From: Enterobacter hormaechei subsp. hoffmannii
Lineage (GTDB): Bacteria; Pseudomonadota; Gammaproteobacteria; Enterobacterales; Enterobacteriaceae
Direction of reading: 5' to 3'
DNA length: 64,000 bases
NCBI RefSeq assembly: GCF_001729745.1
Contig: NZ_CP017186.1
Span: 868,001 to 932,000 of the forward strand
Of this stretch, positions 34,900-44,713 are shown one piece after another; positions within the stretch are counted from its first letter, which is position 1; every line of letters starts with the position of its first letter. Below the pieces are notes generated by a model. The model was not told where the DNA came from, ran no database searches, and saw nothing but the letters and a program-made list of their open reading frames with translations. The translations under genes and the position numbers were made by a program.

Positions 34900-34929
34900 A
34901 TGCCCGGTAAGCGAAGCGCCACCGGGCAT
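34900..34929. repeat. REP element between dinB and pepD
   Basis: ATGCCCGGT...ACCGGGCAT palindrome with GCGAAGCGCC in the middle, between convergent genes. Confidence 0.7.
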
Positions 34930-34940
34930 CAAACGGCTTA

Positions 34941-36398
34941 TTACTTAACAGGGATTGCTTTCAGCAGCTCAGTCAGCAGCGTCCAGTAGTGACCGACGCT
35001 TTCAATGTGAACCTGCTCATCCGGGGAGTGTGGACCCGTGATGGTCGGCCCGATGGAGACCATGTCCATATCCGGATACGGTTTCTTGAACAGACCACAT
35101 TCCAGACCCGCGTGAATAACCTGAATGTTCGGGGTGCTGTTGAACAGTCTCTGATAAGTTTCACGCACCAGTGCCATGACCGGAGAACTTGCATCCGGCT
35201 GCCAGCCAGGGTAGCTGCCTTTTGCAGACGTTTTCGCGCCCGCCAGGGTACCCAGAGATTCCAGCATGCTCACAACGTACTCTTTACCGCTGTCGATCAG
35301 GGAACGGATCAGGCAAATGATCTCTGCGCTGTCGTCGCCCATGGTCACTACGCCCACGTTCAGGGAGGTTTCAACCACGCCTTTTGCGACGTCAGAATTG
35401 CGGATCACGCCGTTTGGCGTTGCGTTCAGCAACTGGACGAACGTGTCACGAGACTGTGCGGTCAGCGCGGCTTTATCCGTTGTAACGGACTCCAGTACCA
35501 CCGTCAGGTTTTTCTCTTTCTCAGACAGCTCGTTTTTCAGGATATCCAGATACAGGCTGGAGAGGTTTTTCAGTTCTTCCGCTTTCGCCGCAGGCACCGC
35601 CACGGTCGCAAAGGCTTCACGAGGGATCGCGTTACGCAGAGTGCCACCGTTGAAGTCCACCAGACGCAGATCCAGTTCAGCGGCATGGCCCGCCAGGAAA
35701 CGCGCCAGCAGTTTGTTGGCGTTGCCCAGGCCCAGGTGAATATCACCGCCGGAGTGACCGCCTTTCAGCCCTTTCAGCGTCAGCTTAAAGGTCTCGAAAC
35801 CGGCAGGAATCGCTTCGCGGGACAGCGGCAGGGTAGAGATGAAATCGATCCCGCCCGCGCAGCCCATGTAGATCTCACCTTCTTCTTCGGAATCGGTGTT
35901 GATCAGAATGTCCGCTTGCAGCCAGTTTGCCTGGAGACCGAACGCGCCATCCATGCCCGCTTCTTCAGTCATGGTCAGCAGCACTTCCAGCGGACCGTGT
36001 TCAACGCTGTCGTCAGCCAGCACGGCCAGCGCGGAAGCCATACCAATACCGTTATCTGCGCCCAGGGTCGTGCCGCGCGCCTTCACCCACTCACCGTCGA
36101 TGTACGGCTGAATCGGGTCTTTTGTGAAGTCGTGAACGGTGTCGTTGTTTTTCTGCGGAACCATGTCCAGGTGCGCCTGCAATACCACTGGCTTACGGTT
36201 TTCCATACCTGCGGTGGCAGGTTTGCGGATGAGAATATTGCCAACCTGGTCACGCTCAGCGTGCAGACCTTTTTCCTTTGCCCAGCCCATAATATGTTCG
36301 GCAAGCTGTTCTTCATGATAGGAAGGGTGCGGAATGGAGCAGATTTTGGCAAAAATATCCCACAGCGGCTGTGGAGATAATTGAGACAGTTCAGACAC
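34941..36398 (-). CDS. pepD: Cytosol non-specific dipeptidase (aminoacyl-histidine dipeptidase)
   Basis: A 485-residue M20-family zinc dipeptidase (peptidase D/carnosinase) that splits Xaa-His and many other dipeptides. Motifs HLDMVPQ, GADNGIGM and TEEAGMDGAFG hold the metal ligands and catalytic Glu. The GTG at 36398 with AAGGAGACC upstream gives the exact E. coli length; the eleven-codon TTG/ATG extension is rejected. Confidence 0.95.
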   Translation of the reverse strand: MSELSQLSPQPLWDIFAKICSIPHPSYHEEQLAEHIMGWAKEKGLHAERDQVGNILIRKPATAGMENRKPVVLQAHLDMVPQKNNDTVHDFTKDPIQPYIDGEWVKARGTTLGADNGIGMASALAVLADDSVEHGPLEVLLTMTEEAGMDGAFGLQANWLQADILINTDSEEEGEIYMGCAGGIDFISTLPLSREAIPAGFETFKLTLKGLKGGHSGGDIHLGLGNANKLLARFLAGHAAELDLRLVDFNGGTLRNAIPREAFATVAVPAAKAEELKNLSSLYLDILKNELSEKEKNLTVVLESVTTDKAALTAQSRDTFVQLLNATPNGVIRNSDVAKGVVETSLNVGVVTMGDDSAEIICLIRSLIDSGKEYVVSMLESLGTLAGAKTSAKGSYPGWQPDASSPVMALVRETYQRLFNSTPNIQVIHAGLECGLFKKPYPDMDMVSIGPTITGPHSPDEQVHIESVGHYWTLLTELLKAIPVK

Positions 36399-36564
36399 GA
36401 TAGGTCTCCTTGTCGTTGCGCTGCAAAACAATGTTGCAGGTCACTGGGTTAGCAGGTTAATCGTTACCACAAGACGGGCTTGCGAGATGCATCTGAGAAT
36501 ACCACTTTCTCCCGTGGCTGGTAGCATTAAGCATGTAAAAACTCAGGCTCATGGCGCGTAACAC

Positions 36565-36593
36565 TGGTTTTTAGTGCGTCAGATCTCTATAAT
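36565..36593 (+). promoter_or_regulatory. Candidate gpt promoter
   Basis: A perfect -10 TATAAT at 36588-36593 with a weak -35 (TGGTTT, 36565-36570) and 17-bp spacer, 63 bp before the gpt start. Confidence 0.6.
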
Positions 36594-36656
36594 CTCGCGC
36601 AACCTGGTTCACCCTCATTTTTTTAAGCCGTATATAAACAGGCTGGGACACTTCAC

Positions 36657-37115
36657 ATGAGCGAAAAATACGTCGTCACCTGGGACATGTTGCAGATTCA
36701 CGCACGCAAACTGGCTGCGCGTCTGATGCCTTCCGAACAGTGGAAAGGCATTATTGCCGTCAGCCGTGGCGGTCTGGTACCGGGGGCGCTGCTGGCACGT
36801 GAGCTGGGTATTCGTCATGTCGATACCGTATGTATCTCCAGCTATGACCACGATAACCAGCGTGAGCTGAAAGTGCTGAAGCGCGCGGAAGGCGACGGTG
36901 AAGGCTTTATCGTTATCGACGATCTGGTGGACACCGGCGGTACCGCTGTGGCTATCCGCGAAATGTATCCAAAAGCGCACTTCGTCACTATCTTCGCGAA
37001 ACCAGCGGGTCGTCCCCTGGTTGATGATTACGTCATTGATATCCCGCAGGATACCTGGATTGAACAGCCATGGGATATGGGCGTGGTCTTCGTACCGCCT
37101 ATCTCTGGCCGTTAA
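36657..37115 (+). CDS. gpt: Xanthine-guanine phosphoribosyltransferase
   Basis: A 152-residue type I PRTase that salvages xanthine and guanine to XMP and GMP. The PRPP-binding motif [12 protein letters not shown] is near residues 85-96, and the protein is almost identical to E. coli Gpt. Confidence 0.97.
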   Translation: MSEKYVVTWDMLQIHARKLAARLMPSEQWKGIIAVSRGGLVPGALLARELGIRHVDTVCISSYDHDNQRELKVLKRAEGDGEGFIVIDDLVDTGGTAVAIREMYPKAHFVTIFAKPAGRPLVDDYVIDIPQDTWIEQPWDMGVVFVPPISGR

Positions 37116-37134
37116 TTTCAGTACGTAACTTTAC

Positions 37135-37165
37135 ACGCCCGGTTATGCCGGGCGTTGTTCTTTTT
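37135..37165 (+). terminator. gpt terminator
   Basis: ACGCCCGG / CCGGGCGT stem with a TTAT loop, then TGTTCTTTTT, 20 bp after the gpt stop. Confidence 0.85.
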
Positions 37166-37219
37166 GGCCTGCCACGCGTTACAATGGTCTCCAAGTGATG
37201 TATCCATGGAGGCAACGCA

Positions 37220-38464
37220 ATGGCGCAGGCGAATCTCACCGAAACTCTTTTCAAACCCCGTTTCAAGCACCCTGAAACCTCGACGCTGGTGCGTCGGTTT
37301 AATCCGGGGACCATGCCTGCTGTACAGTCAGCGTTAGATGGTAAAAACGTGCCCCACTGGTACCGCATGATTAATCGCCTGATGTGGATCTGGCGTGGTA
37401 TCGACCCGCGCGAAATCCTCGACGTGCAGGCGCGTATCGTGATGAGCGAGTCTGAGCGCACCGACAGCGATCTCTACGACACGGTGGTGGGCTACCGTGG
37501 CGGGAACTGGATCTACGAATGGTCAAAGCAGGCCATGCTCTGGCAGCAAAAAGCGAGCCAGGAAGAAGATGCCACTCTCAGCGGCAAACACTGGCTGCAT
37601 GCGGCAAACCTTTACAGCATCGCTGCATACCCGCATCTGAAAGGAGACGAACTGGCGGAGCAGGCCCAGGCGCTGGCAAACCGGGCTTATGAAGAGGCCG
37701 CCCAGCGGCTGCCTGGCCGGATGCGTGAAATTGAGTTCGCCATTCCCGGCGGTAGCCCGGTGACTGGATTCCTGCATATGCCGGAGGGGGAAGGCCCGTT
37801 CCCGACGGTTCTGATGTGCGGCGGCCTGGATTCGTTACAAATTGATTATTACAGCCTGTATGAGCGCTACTTTGCCCCAAACGGGATCGCCATGCTGACG
37901 CTCGATATGCCATCAATTGGTTTTTCATCCAAATGGAAACTTACGCAAGATTCCAGCCTGCTGCACCAGCATGCATTAAAAGCGCTGGAGAATATCCCCT
38001 GGGTTGACCATACCCGGGTAGGTGCGTTTGGCTTCCGCTTTGGCGCTAACGTCGCGGTACGGCTGGCCTACCTTGAATCTTCCCGCCTGAAGGCCGTCGC
38101 CTGTCTTGGTCCGGTAGTGCATGCACTGCTAAGCGAGCCTGCGCGTCAGGGTAGCGTTCCTGAAATGTATCTGGACGTGCTGGCGAGCCGACTTGGCATG
38201 CATGATGCTTCAGATGAAGCGTTGCGCATTGAACTTAATCGGTATTCATTAAAAACGCAGGGCTTGCTGGGCCGCCGTTGCCCAACCCCGATGATGTCCG
38301 GTTTCTGGAAGAACGATCCATTTAGCCCGGAAGAGGAGTCACGCTTAATCACCTCGTCATCTTCGGATGGCAAATTGCTGGAGGTACCCTTCAGCCCGGT
38401 GTACCAGAATTTTGACAAAGCGCTTAAAGAGATCACACGCTGGATCACGCAGAGATTGTGTTAA
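37220..38464 (+). CDS. frsA: FrsA, alpha/beta-hydrolase-fold protein
   Basis: A 414-residue protein of the FrsA (YafA) family with a C-terminal alpha/beta hydrolase fold; [14 protein letters not shown] near residues 272-285 occupies the nucleophile-elbow position but lacks Ser, so classical esterase activity is not expected. In E. coli it was described as a partner of glucose-specific enzyme IIA affecting fermentation versus respiration. Start codon ATG after GGAGGCAACGCA. Confidence 0.95.
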   Translation: MAQANLTETLFKPRFKHPETSTLVRRFNPGTMPAVQSALDGKNVPHWYRMINRLMWIWRGIDPREILDVQARIVMSESERTDSDLYDTVVGYRGGNWIYEWSKQAMLWQQKASQEEDATLSGKHWLHAANLYSIAAYPHLKGDELAEQAQALANRAYEEAAQRLPGRMREIEFAIPGGSPVTGFLHMPEGEGPFPTVLMCGGLDSLQIDYYSLYERYFAPNGIAMLTLDMPSIGFSSKWKLTQDSSLLHQHALKALENIPWVDHTRVGAFGFRFGANVAVRLAYLESSRLKAVACLGPVVHALLSEPARQGSVPEMYLDVLASRLGMHDASDEALRIELNRYSLKTQGLLGRRCPTPMMSGFWKNDPFSPEEESRLITSSSSDGKLLEVPFSPVYQNFDKALKEITRWITQRLC

Positions 38465-38520
38465 TAGTTTGCTAAATTTCGTTGGTTTGGTAAAACAGTG
38501 CTTCACAAAAGGAGATCGCA

Positions 38521-38922
38521 ATGACGTTACCGAGTGGACACCCGAAAAGTAGACTGATTAAGAAGTTCATGGCTCTTGGCCCGTATATTCGAGAAGAGCA
38601 GTGTGAAGAGAATCGCTTTTTTTTCGACTGCCTGGCTGTTTGCGTCAACGTGAAGCCTGCACCCGAAAAACGTGAGTTCTGGGGCTGGTGGATGGAAATG
38701 GAAGCACAGGAAAACCGTTTTACCTATAGCTATCAGTTTGGCCTGTTTAATAAAGACGGGCACTGGCAGGCGACGAGCATCAAAGATCAGGAAGTGATCG
38801 ATCGCCTGGAGCATACGCTAAAAGAATTTCACGGCAGAGCTCGCGACCTGCTGGCAACGCTGGATCTGAAGCTGGAGCCTGCGGACGATTTTTCCAGCGA
38901 AGCGGTGAAACTGAGAGCCTGA
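38521..38922 (+). CDS. crl: Sigma factor-binding protein Crl
   Basis: A 133-residue cytosolic protein that binds sigma-S and helps it assemble with core RNA polymerase. The conserved stretches [18 protein letters not shown] and [13 protein letters not shown] match E. coli Crl. Ribosome site AAAGGAGATCGCA. Confidence 0.97.
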   Translation: MTLPSGHPKSRLIKKFMALGPYIREEQCEENRFFFDCLAVCVNVKPAPEKREFWGWWMEMEAQENRFTYSYQFGLFNKDGHWQATSIKDQEVIDRLEHTLKEFHGRARDLLATLDLKLEPADDFSSEAVKLRA

Positions 38923-38934
38923 TGATGTCACAGC

Positions 38935-39011
38935 GCCGGGTGGCGGCTACGCCTTACCCGGCCTAAAAACGTATTACTCCCCAGGTCCGGTAAGCACAGC
39001 GTCACCGGGCA
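38935..39011. repeat. Pair of REP units (BIME-like) between crl and phoE
   Basis: One unit GCCGGGTGG...TTACCCGGC at 38935-38962 and a second CCGGTAAGCACAGCGTCACCGG unit at about 38986-39010, in the gap between convergent genes. Confidence 0.75.
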
Positions 39012-39012
39012 C

Positions 39013-39041
39013 AAAAAAACCGGCTCAGCGCCGGTTTTTTT
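39013..39041. terminator. phoE/crl terminator
   Basis: AAAAAAACCGGC / GCCGGTTTTTTTA with a TCAGC loop, usable in both directions; ends 12 bp from the phoE stop. Confidence 0.9.
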
Positions 39042-39053
39042 ATTACCACAACA

Positions 39054-40106
39054 TCAGAACTGGTAGGTCATGCCCAGCGCAACGATATCATCGCTGCTTA
39101 CGCCCAGTTTATTATCGTCATCGATCTGGTTGATTTTATAATCAACAAACGCAGACATGTTTTTGTTGAAATAATAGGTCGCACCTACATCGATGTATTT
39201 CACGATATCTTCATCGCCGATGCCTTCGATATCTTTGCCTTTAGACTGCACGTAACCCAGAGATGGGCGCAGACCAAAGTCAAACTGATATTGCGCAACC
39301 ACTTCGAAGTTTTGCGCTTTATTTGCAAAGCCACCGGAAATAGGGGCCATATTGCGGGTTTCAGAATAGAGAGTGGCCAGATATATATCGTTGGCATCAT
39401 ATTTCAGACCGGTCGCCCAGCCTTCTGCTTTTTTACCTTCGCCGCGTGCCTGAAGGTTTTGCTCATTGGTGCGATCGGAGCTGGCATACGCACCAATCAC
39501 AGAGAAATCGCTGCCGCCGAAGTCATAGCTCAGGGAGGTACCGAAGCCGTCACCGTTTTGCTTCTTCACGTCGCGGTTTTCATTTTTACCCTGATATTGC
39601 AGGGTCATATTAAGACCGTCAACCATGCCAAAGAAATCGGTATTACGGTATGTGGCCAGACCGGAAGCGCGTTTCGTCATGAAGTTATCGGTCTGCGCCA
39701 GGCCGTCACCGCCGAACTCCGGGAACATATCGGTGTATGCGGCGACGTCATACAGCGCACCCAGGTTACGACCGTAATCAAAAGAACCAAAATCTTTCAG
39801 TTTAATACCCGCAAATGCCAGGCGCGTTTTTTGAGAAGAGTCGCTTTCTGCTTTGTTACCCGCGAACTCTGCTTCCCAACGTCCGTAGCCCGTCAGCTGA
39901 TCGTTAATCTGCGTTTCACCCTTAAAGCCAAAACGAACGTAAGTCTGGTCACCATCCTTCGCGTCATCATCACTGAGGTAGTGCATTGCTTTTACTTTGC
40001 CGTACACGTCCAGTTTATTACCGTTTTTATTATAAACTTCTGCTGCGTGAACAGATGTGGATGCAACTACGCCCATTACCACTAATGCCAGAGTGCTCTT
40101 TTTCAT
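39054..40106 (-). CDS. phoE: Outer membrane porin PhoE
   Basis: A 350-residue trimeric general porin with anion preference, made on phosphate starvation. Signal peptide about 1-21 (ending VHA), start of mature protein [22 protein letters not shown], loop 3 with DMFPEFGGD and the C-terminal Phe needed for outer-membrane assembly. ATG 40106 (AGGA 7 bp upstream) is chosen over a TTG two codons earlier. A Pho box lies upstream. Divergent from proB. Confidence 0.96.
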   Translation of the reverse strand: MKKSTLALVVMGVVASTSVHAAEVYNKNGNKLDVYGKVKAMHYLSDDDAKDGDQTYVRFGFKGETQINDQLTGYGRWEAEFAGNKAESDSSQKTRLAFAGIKLKDFGSFDYGRNLGALYDVAAYTDMFPEFGGDGLAQTDNFMTKRASGLATYRNTDFFGMVDGLNMTLQYQGKNENRDVKKQNGDGFGTSLSYDFGGSDFSVIGAYASSDRTNEQNLQARGEGKKAEGWATGLKYDANDIYLATLYSETRNMAPISGGFANKAQNFEVVAQYQFDFGLRPSLGYVQSKGKDIEGIGDEDIVKYIDVGATYYFNKNMSAFVDYKINQIDDDNKLGVSSDDIVALGMTYQF

Positions 40107-40204
40107 TTTCAATCCTGATTTTATAAAAACGCGCTAATATTCGCTGAGCAATAAGATTCAACTTATTACCCCGTGAAAAACAGGAAGGGTTTTATCGTTA
40201 GTGG

Positions 40205-40222
40205 GTGAACGTTTTATGACAA
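40205..40222 (-). promoter_or_regulatory. Pho box of phoE
   Basis: On the minus strand TTGTCAT AAAA CGTTCAC fits the two 7-bp direct repeats separated by 4 bp that PhoB binds, about 100 bp upstream of the phoE start. Confidence 0.75.
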
Positions 40223-40337
40223 AGTAAGAATATGTCTAAAAAAGTATGTTTTAATTTTTCGGTAATAAAATTGTCAAAATCTGCCGCTACGCTTCCTGAT
40301 CCCGCGCAACAAAGTGACGGGTGATGTGCTAAGGCAG

Positions 40338-40366
40338 TTGGCAACGGGGCTGACACCTGTTAAAAC
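40338..40366 (+). promoter_or_regulatory. Candidate proBA promoter
   Basis: TTGGCA (40338-40343), 17-bp spacer, TAAAAC (40361-40366), 46 bp before the proB start. Together with the Pho box this is what the 305-bp phoE-proB gap holds. Confidence 0.5.
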
Positions 40367-40411
40367 GTCTGACTGACATCATTTTCCCTTATTGTTGAAC
40401 GGCAGAGAATC

Positions 40412-41515
40412 ATGAGTGACAGCCAGACGCTGGTGGTAAAACTCGGTACCAGTGTGTTAACAGGCGGATCGCGCCGCCTTAATCGTGCCCATATCGTTGA
40501 GCTTGTACGTCAGTGCGCTCAGTTGCATGCCGCAGGGCATCGTATTGTGATTGTGACCTCCGGGGCGATTGCCGCCGGGCGTGAACACCTGGGCTACCCC
40601 GAACTCCCCGCGACGATCGCCTCCAAACAGCTGCTGGCCGCCGTAGGACAAAGCCGACTCATACAGCTCTGGGAACAACTGTTCTCCATTTATGGCATTC
40701 ACGTCGGGCAGATGCTGCTGACGCGTGCGGATATGGAAGACAGAGAACGTTTCCTGAACGCCCGCGATACGCTGCGCGCGCTGCTGGATAACCATATCGT
40801 TCCGGTCATCAACGAAAACGACGCTGTTGCCACCGCTGAAATCAAAGTAGGCGACAACGATAACCTCTCTGCGCTGGCGGCGATCCTGGCAGGGGCCGAT
40901 AAGCTGCTGCTTCTGACCGATCAGCAGGGGCTGTTTACCGCTGACCCGCGTTCCAATCCACAGGCAGAACTGATCAAAGACGTTCACGGCATTGACGATG
41001 CGCTGCGTGCCATTGCGGGAGACAGCGTTTCTGGTCTTGGGACAGGCGGTATGGGCACCAAGCTCCAGGCTGCGGACGTGGCGTGCCGGGCCGGTATCGA
41101 CACCATCATTGCCGCGGGCAGCCGTCCGGGCGTGATAGGTGATGTGATGGAAGGCATCTCTGTGGGCACACGCTTCCACGCCCAGGCGTCCCCGCTGGAA
41201 AACCGCAAACGCTGGATCTTTGGCGCGCCCCCGGCTGGTGAATTGACCGTGGATGAAGGCGCGACCGCCGCTATTCTGGAAAGAGGAAGCTCGTTGCTTC
41301 CAAAAGGAATTAAAAGCGTGACAGGCAACTTCTCGCGTGGTGAAGTGATCCGAATCCGTAACCTTGAAGGTCGCGACATCGCTCATGGCGTAAGCCGTTA
41401 TAACAGCGACGCGCTGCGTCGGATTGCTGGCCACCATTCCCAGCAGATCGACGCCATCCTGGGCTATGAATATGGCCCGGTTGCCGTGCATCGCGACGAC
41501 ATGATTATTCGTTAA
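40412..41515 (+). CDS. proB: Glutamate 5-kinase
   Basis: A 367-residue enzyme, first step of proline synthesis (glutamate to gamma-glutamyl phosphate), feedback-inhibited by proline. Amino-acid kinase domain 1-255 ([44 protein letters not shown]) and C-terminal PUA domain from about 275. Eleven bases before proA. Confidence 0.97.
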   Translation: MSDSQTLVVKLGTSVLTGGSRRLNRAHIVELVRQCAQLHAAGHRIVIVTSGAIAAGREHLGYPELPATIASKQLLAAVGQSRLIQLWEQLFSIYGIHVGQMLLTRADMEDRERFLNARDTLRALLDNHIVPVINENDAVATAEIKVGDNDNLSALAAILAGADKLLLLTDQQGLFTADPRSNPQAELIKDVHGIDDALRAIAGDSVSGLGTGGMGTKLQAADVACRAGIDTIIAAGSRPGVIGDVMEGISVGTRFHAQASPLENRKRWIFGAPPAGELTVDEGATAAILERGSSLLPKGIKSVTGNFSRGEVIRIRNLEGRDIAHGVSRYNSDALRRIAGHHSQQIDAILGYEYGPVAVHRDDMIIR

Positions 41516-41526
41516 GGAGCCAGAAC

Positions 41527-42780
41527 ATGCTGGAACAAATGGGCGCAGCCGCGAAAGCCGCCTCGTATAAACTGGCGCTCCTTTCCAGCCGCGAGAAAAA
41601 CCGCGTGCTGGAAAAAATCGCTGATTATCTGGAATCCCAGTCGCAGGAAATTTTGCTCGCCAACGAGCAGGATCTGCTGGAAGCGCGTCGCAACGGCTTG
41701 AGCGAAGCGATGCTCGACCGTCTGGCATTGACCCCGGCGCGTCTGAAAGGTATCGCCGATGACGTCCGTCAGGTGTGCAACCTCGCCGACCCGGTAGGGC
41801 AGGTGATTGACGGTGGGGTGCTCGACAGCGGGTTACGCCTTGAGCGTCGTCGTGTGCCACTCGGCGTCATCGGTGTGATTTACGAAGCGCGTCCAAACGT
41901 GACGGTGGATGTCGCCTCCCTGTGCCTGAAAACCGGTAACGCCGCTATCCTGCGTGGCGGGAAAGAGACCTGGCGCACCAACGCCGCCACGGTGAACGTC
42001 ATTCAGCAGGCGCTGGAAGAGTGCGGCTTACCGGCGGCTGCCGTGCAGGCGATTGAAAGCCCCGACCGCGCGCTGGTCAACGAGATGCTGCGCATGGACA
42101 AACACATCGACATGCTCATCCCACGCGGCGGCGCGGGCCTGCACAAGCTGTGCCGTGAGCATTCCACCATTCCGGTCATTACCGGCGGTATCGGCGTATG
42201 CCATATCGTGGTGGATGACACCGCGGAGATCGAACCTGCACTGAAGATTATCGTCAACGCTAAAACTCAGCGTCCAAGCACCTGTAATACGGTCGAAACG
42301 CTGCTGGTGCATCAGGGCATCGCCAGTACCTTCCTGCCAGCGCTGAGCAAGCAGATGGCGGAAAGTGGCGTTACGCTGCATGCGGAGGAGAAGGCTCTCG
42401 CCCTGCTGAAAGACGGTCCGGCGAAGGTCGTTCCGGTTAACGCGGAGCAGTACGACGATGAGTATTTGTCGCTGGATCTGAACGTGAAGGTAGTTGCGGA
42501 TCTCGATGACGCTATTGCGCACATTCGTGAACACGGAACCCAGCATTCTGATGCGATCCTGACGCGCACCCTGCGCAATGCCGATCGTTTTGTGAATGAA
42601 GTGGATTCGTCTGCGGTTTACGTGAATGCCTCGACGCGCTTCACCGATGGCGGCCAGTTTGGTCTGGGTGCAGAGGTGGCTGTGAGCACTCAGAAGCTGC
42701 ATGCCCGCGGTCCGATGGGGCTGGAAGCACTGACCACCTACAAGTGGATCGGCTTCGGTGATGATACCATTCGTGCGTAA
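41527..42780 (+). CDS. proA: Gamma-glutamyl phosphate reductase
   Basis: A 417-residue NADPH enzyme of the aldehyde dehydrogenase superfamily, second step of proline synthesis. The catalytic Cys lies in [12 protein letters not shown] near residue 255. Cotranscribed with proB. Confidence 0.97.
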   Translation: MLEQMGAAAKAASYKLALLSSREKNRVLEKIADYLESQSQEILLANEQDLLEARRNGLSEAMLDRLALTPARLKGIADDVRQVCNLADPVGQVIDGGVLDSGLRLERRRVPLGVIGVIYEARPNVTVDVASLCLKTGNAAILRGGKETWRTNAATVNVIQQALEECGLPAAAVQAIESPDRALVNEMLRMDKHIDMLIPRGGAGLHKLCREHSTIPVITGGIGVCHIVVDDTAEIEPALKIIVNAKTQRPSTCNTVETLLVHQGIASTFLPALSKQMAESGVTLHAEEKALALLKDGPAKVVPVNAEQYDDEYLSLDLNVKVVADLDDAIAHIREHGTQHSDAILTRTLRNADRFVNEVDSSAVYVNASTRFTDGGQFGLGAEVAVSTQKLHARGPMGLEALTTYKWIGFGDDTIRA

Positions 42781-42825
42781 ATAATCGCGGGTGATGCAAA
42801 AATAGCCGTTTGATTCAAAAGGGCA

Positions 42826-42854
42826 TTGACGCATCACCCGGTTAGATCTACTCT
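42826..42854 (+). promoter_or_regulatory. Promoter of tRNA-Thr (thrW)
   Basis: TTGACG (42826-42831), 17-bp spacer, TACTCT (42849-42854). The -35 overlaps the right arm of a 10-bp inverted repeat (CGGGTGATGC at 42788-42797, GCATCACCCG at 42831-42840). Confidence 0.7.
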
Positions 42855-42891
42855 TTTGCCCCGTGGTTACGCTCGTAACCGGTCTCTCAGG

Positions 42892-42967
42892 GCCGATATA
42901 GCTCAGTTGGTAGAGCAGCGCATTCGTAATGCGAAGGTCGTAGGTTCGACTCCTATTATCGGCACCA
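42892..42967 (+). tRNA. thrW: tRNA-Thr (CGT anticodon), island attachment site
   Basis: A 76-nt cloverleaf with CCA; anticodon loop TTCGTAA gives CGT. It follows proA as in E. coli, where thrW is the integration site of prophage CP4-6. Here an integrase gene begins 164 bp downstream, so the tRNA 3' half is very probably the left attachment site. Confidence 0.96.
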
Positions 42968-43081
42968 TTTCAAACTCTTCCCAAGTTTATCGAAATCAAC
43001 TCAAAGCCCGTATACTGCGGTTTTCTGGCCCGTATCTTATCTCCTGTTATCAACTGGACTCAACCGGAATCAAGTTACAGT

Positions 43082-43131
43082 TGGGGGCATAAGTGGGGGC
43101 ATTCTGTGTTCGGTCCAGGGAGATGCCCCCA
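43082..43131 (+). promoter_or_regulatory. Repeats and stem-loop around the integrase ribosome site
   Basis: TGGGGGCAT occurs twice in tandem (43082-43090, 43094-43102) and its exact complement ATGCCCCCA at 43123-43131 ends next to the start codon. The second copy and the complement form a 9-bp stem whose 20-nt loop holds the AGGGAG ribosome site. Confidence 0.6.
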
Positions 43132-44307
43132 ATGAAGCTAAATGCACGACAGGTAGACGCTGCGAAACCCAGAGAGAAAGCCTATAAGCTTGCAGATGGT
43201 GCTGGTTTGTATCTTGAGGTTGTTCCTTCTGGTTCTCGATACTGGCGGATGAAATATCGCTTCAATGGAAAAGAGAAGCGTATGGCTTTTGGGGTCTATC
43301 CGACAGTGTTCCTTGCACAAGCGAGGGCACTGCGTGATGAAGCCAAGAAAAAGCTGGCTGAGGGTATCGATCCATCATTTGCCAAGAAAGAAGAAAAGCT
43401 GGTTCGGGATGTGCAGCTCAACAACACGTTTCAGTCTGTGGCGCTTGAATGGCACGGAACTAAGGTAAGCCGATGGTCAGAAGGTTATGCCTCTGACATT
43501 ATCGAAGCTTTCAATAAAGATATTTTCCCCTATATCGGCCAGCAGCCAGTGAATGAAATCAAACCGCTGGTTCTGCTTAATGTGCTGCGTCGAATGGAAA
43601 GCCGTGGCGCGACAGAGAAGGCCAAGAAGGTTCGCCAGCGTTGCAGTGAAGTCTTTCGTTACGCCATCGTGGCTGGTCGTGCGGAATATAACCCTGCAGC
43701 GGATCTTACCAGCGCGATGTCAGGGCATGAATCGAAGCATTATCCCTTCCTTACCGTTGAGGAGTTACCTGATTTCTTTAAAGCTCTCTCTGGTTATACA
43801 GGCAGCCCGCTGGTTGTACTTGCCGCACGTTTGCTGATCCTTACGGGAGTTCGCACCGGCGAGCTTCGAGGTGCTTTCTGGAGTGAGTTTGACCTTGAGA
43901 AAGCGTTGTGGGAAATTCCTGCCGACCGAATGAAGATGAAACGGCCTCACCTTGTCCCCCTCTCTACCCAAGCACTAGAGATCGTACAGCAGCTCAAAGT
44001 GATGTCTGGGCAATATCCTCTGGTGTTTCCTGGGAGGAATGATCCCCGCAAAACAATGAGCGAAGCGAGTATTAATCAGGTGTTTAAGCGGATTGGATAC
44101 ACGGGGAAGGTAACGGGGCATGGTTTCCGTCACACGATGAGTACGATTTTGCATGAAGAAGGGTTCAATACGGCGTGGATTGAAACCCAGCTTGCGCATG
44201 TCGATAAGGACGCGATTCGTGGAACGTATAACCATGCGTTGTATCTGGATGGGCGGAGGGAGATGATGCAATGGTATGGAGGGTTTATTGAAAATTCTAG
44301 TTACTAA
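43132..44307 (+). CDS. Tyrosine recombinase, P4-type integrase
   Basis: A 391-residue phage P4/CP4-57-like integrase. N-terminal DUF4102 arm-binding domain (about 1-85, KLNARQVDAAKPREKAYKLADGAGL-type start), core-binding domain, then the catalytic domain with Arg241 (TGVRTGE), His330/Arg333/His334 (HGFRH), His356 and nucleophile Tyr366 (TYNHA), all present, so it is likely active. ATG 43132 is favoured by AGGGAG at 43117-43122; ATGs at 43093 and 43123 are in frame but poorly placed. Codon use is between core and island. Confidence 0.94.
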   Translation: MKLNARQVDAAKPREKAYKLADGAGLYLEVVPSGSRYWRMKYRFNGKEKRMAFGVYPTVFLAQARALRDEAKKKLAEGIDPSFAKKEEKLVRDVQLNNTFQSVALEWHGTKVSRWSEGYASDIIEAFNKDIFPYIGQQPVNEIKPLVLLNVLRRMESRGATEKAKKVRQRCSEVFRYAIVAGRAEYNPAADLTSAMSGHESKHYPFLTVEELPDFFKALSGYTGSPLVVLAARLLILTGVRTGELRGAFWSEFDLEKALWEIPADRMKMKRPHLVPLSTQALEIVQQLKVMSGQYPLVFPGRNDPRKTMSEASINQVFKRIGYTGKVTGHGFRHTMSTILHEEGFNTAWIETQLAHVDKDAIRGTYNHALYLDGRREMMQWYGGFIENSSY

Positions 44308-44713
44308 GTAAGGCATGATTATTACTTTTATGGGGAATCAACTTTGTTTAATTTATAATAAATGAAATCATTTCGTTGTTCATTAGAAGCTACCACCGTG
44401 AATTTTACGTTTGTTAGTCTTATTTTTTTGATTAAATTGGTTTTATCATACAGGTGTTTTACTTTATTTTCGCACAATAAGAGGGGAATCGATCTTTAAA
44501 ATTATTAGCGCAGAATAAATATCTTTATTTTTATATAAATTCAAACGATTGAGCTGAAAAGTGTTATTGAGAAAGATTAAAAAACCATAATGATATGATG
44601 GGTTTTCCTCGACTTTCCAAGAGATTCATTAAGCGTTATTATTAGCCTAATTAAGCATTATTTTGTCTCATTAGTTTTCTTATTTTTTTTCAATTTAATA
44701 AAGAAATAATTAC
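44308..44713. other. AT-rich gap between integrase and hamA
   Basis: No gene seen. The segment is very AT-rich. An imperfect hairpin (AAAACCATA / TATGATGGGTTTT) lies near 44581-44606 and an imperfect direct repeat ATTAAGCGTTATTATT / ATTAAGCATTATTTT at 44628 and 44650. The hamAB promoter should be here. Confidence 0.6.

Noticed and set aside
34989..36380. 463-codon + strand frame opposite pepD
   Set aside because: It mirrors the codon pattern of pepD, which is a full-length match to a known enzyme; the translated product is compositionally odd and resembles no family.
40457..41860. 467-codon minus strand frame opposite proB/proA
   Set aside because: Antisense shadow of two well-identified proline genes, without its own start context.
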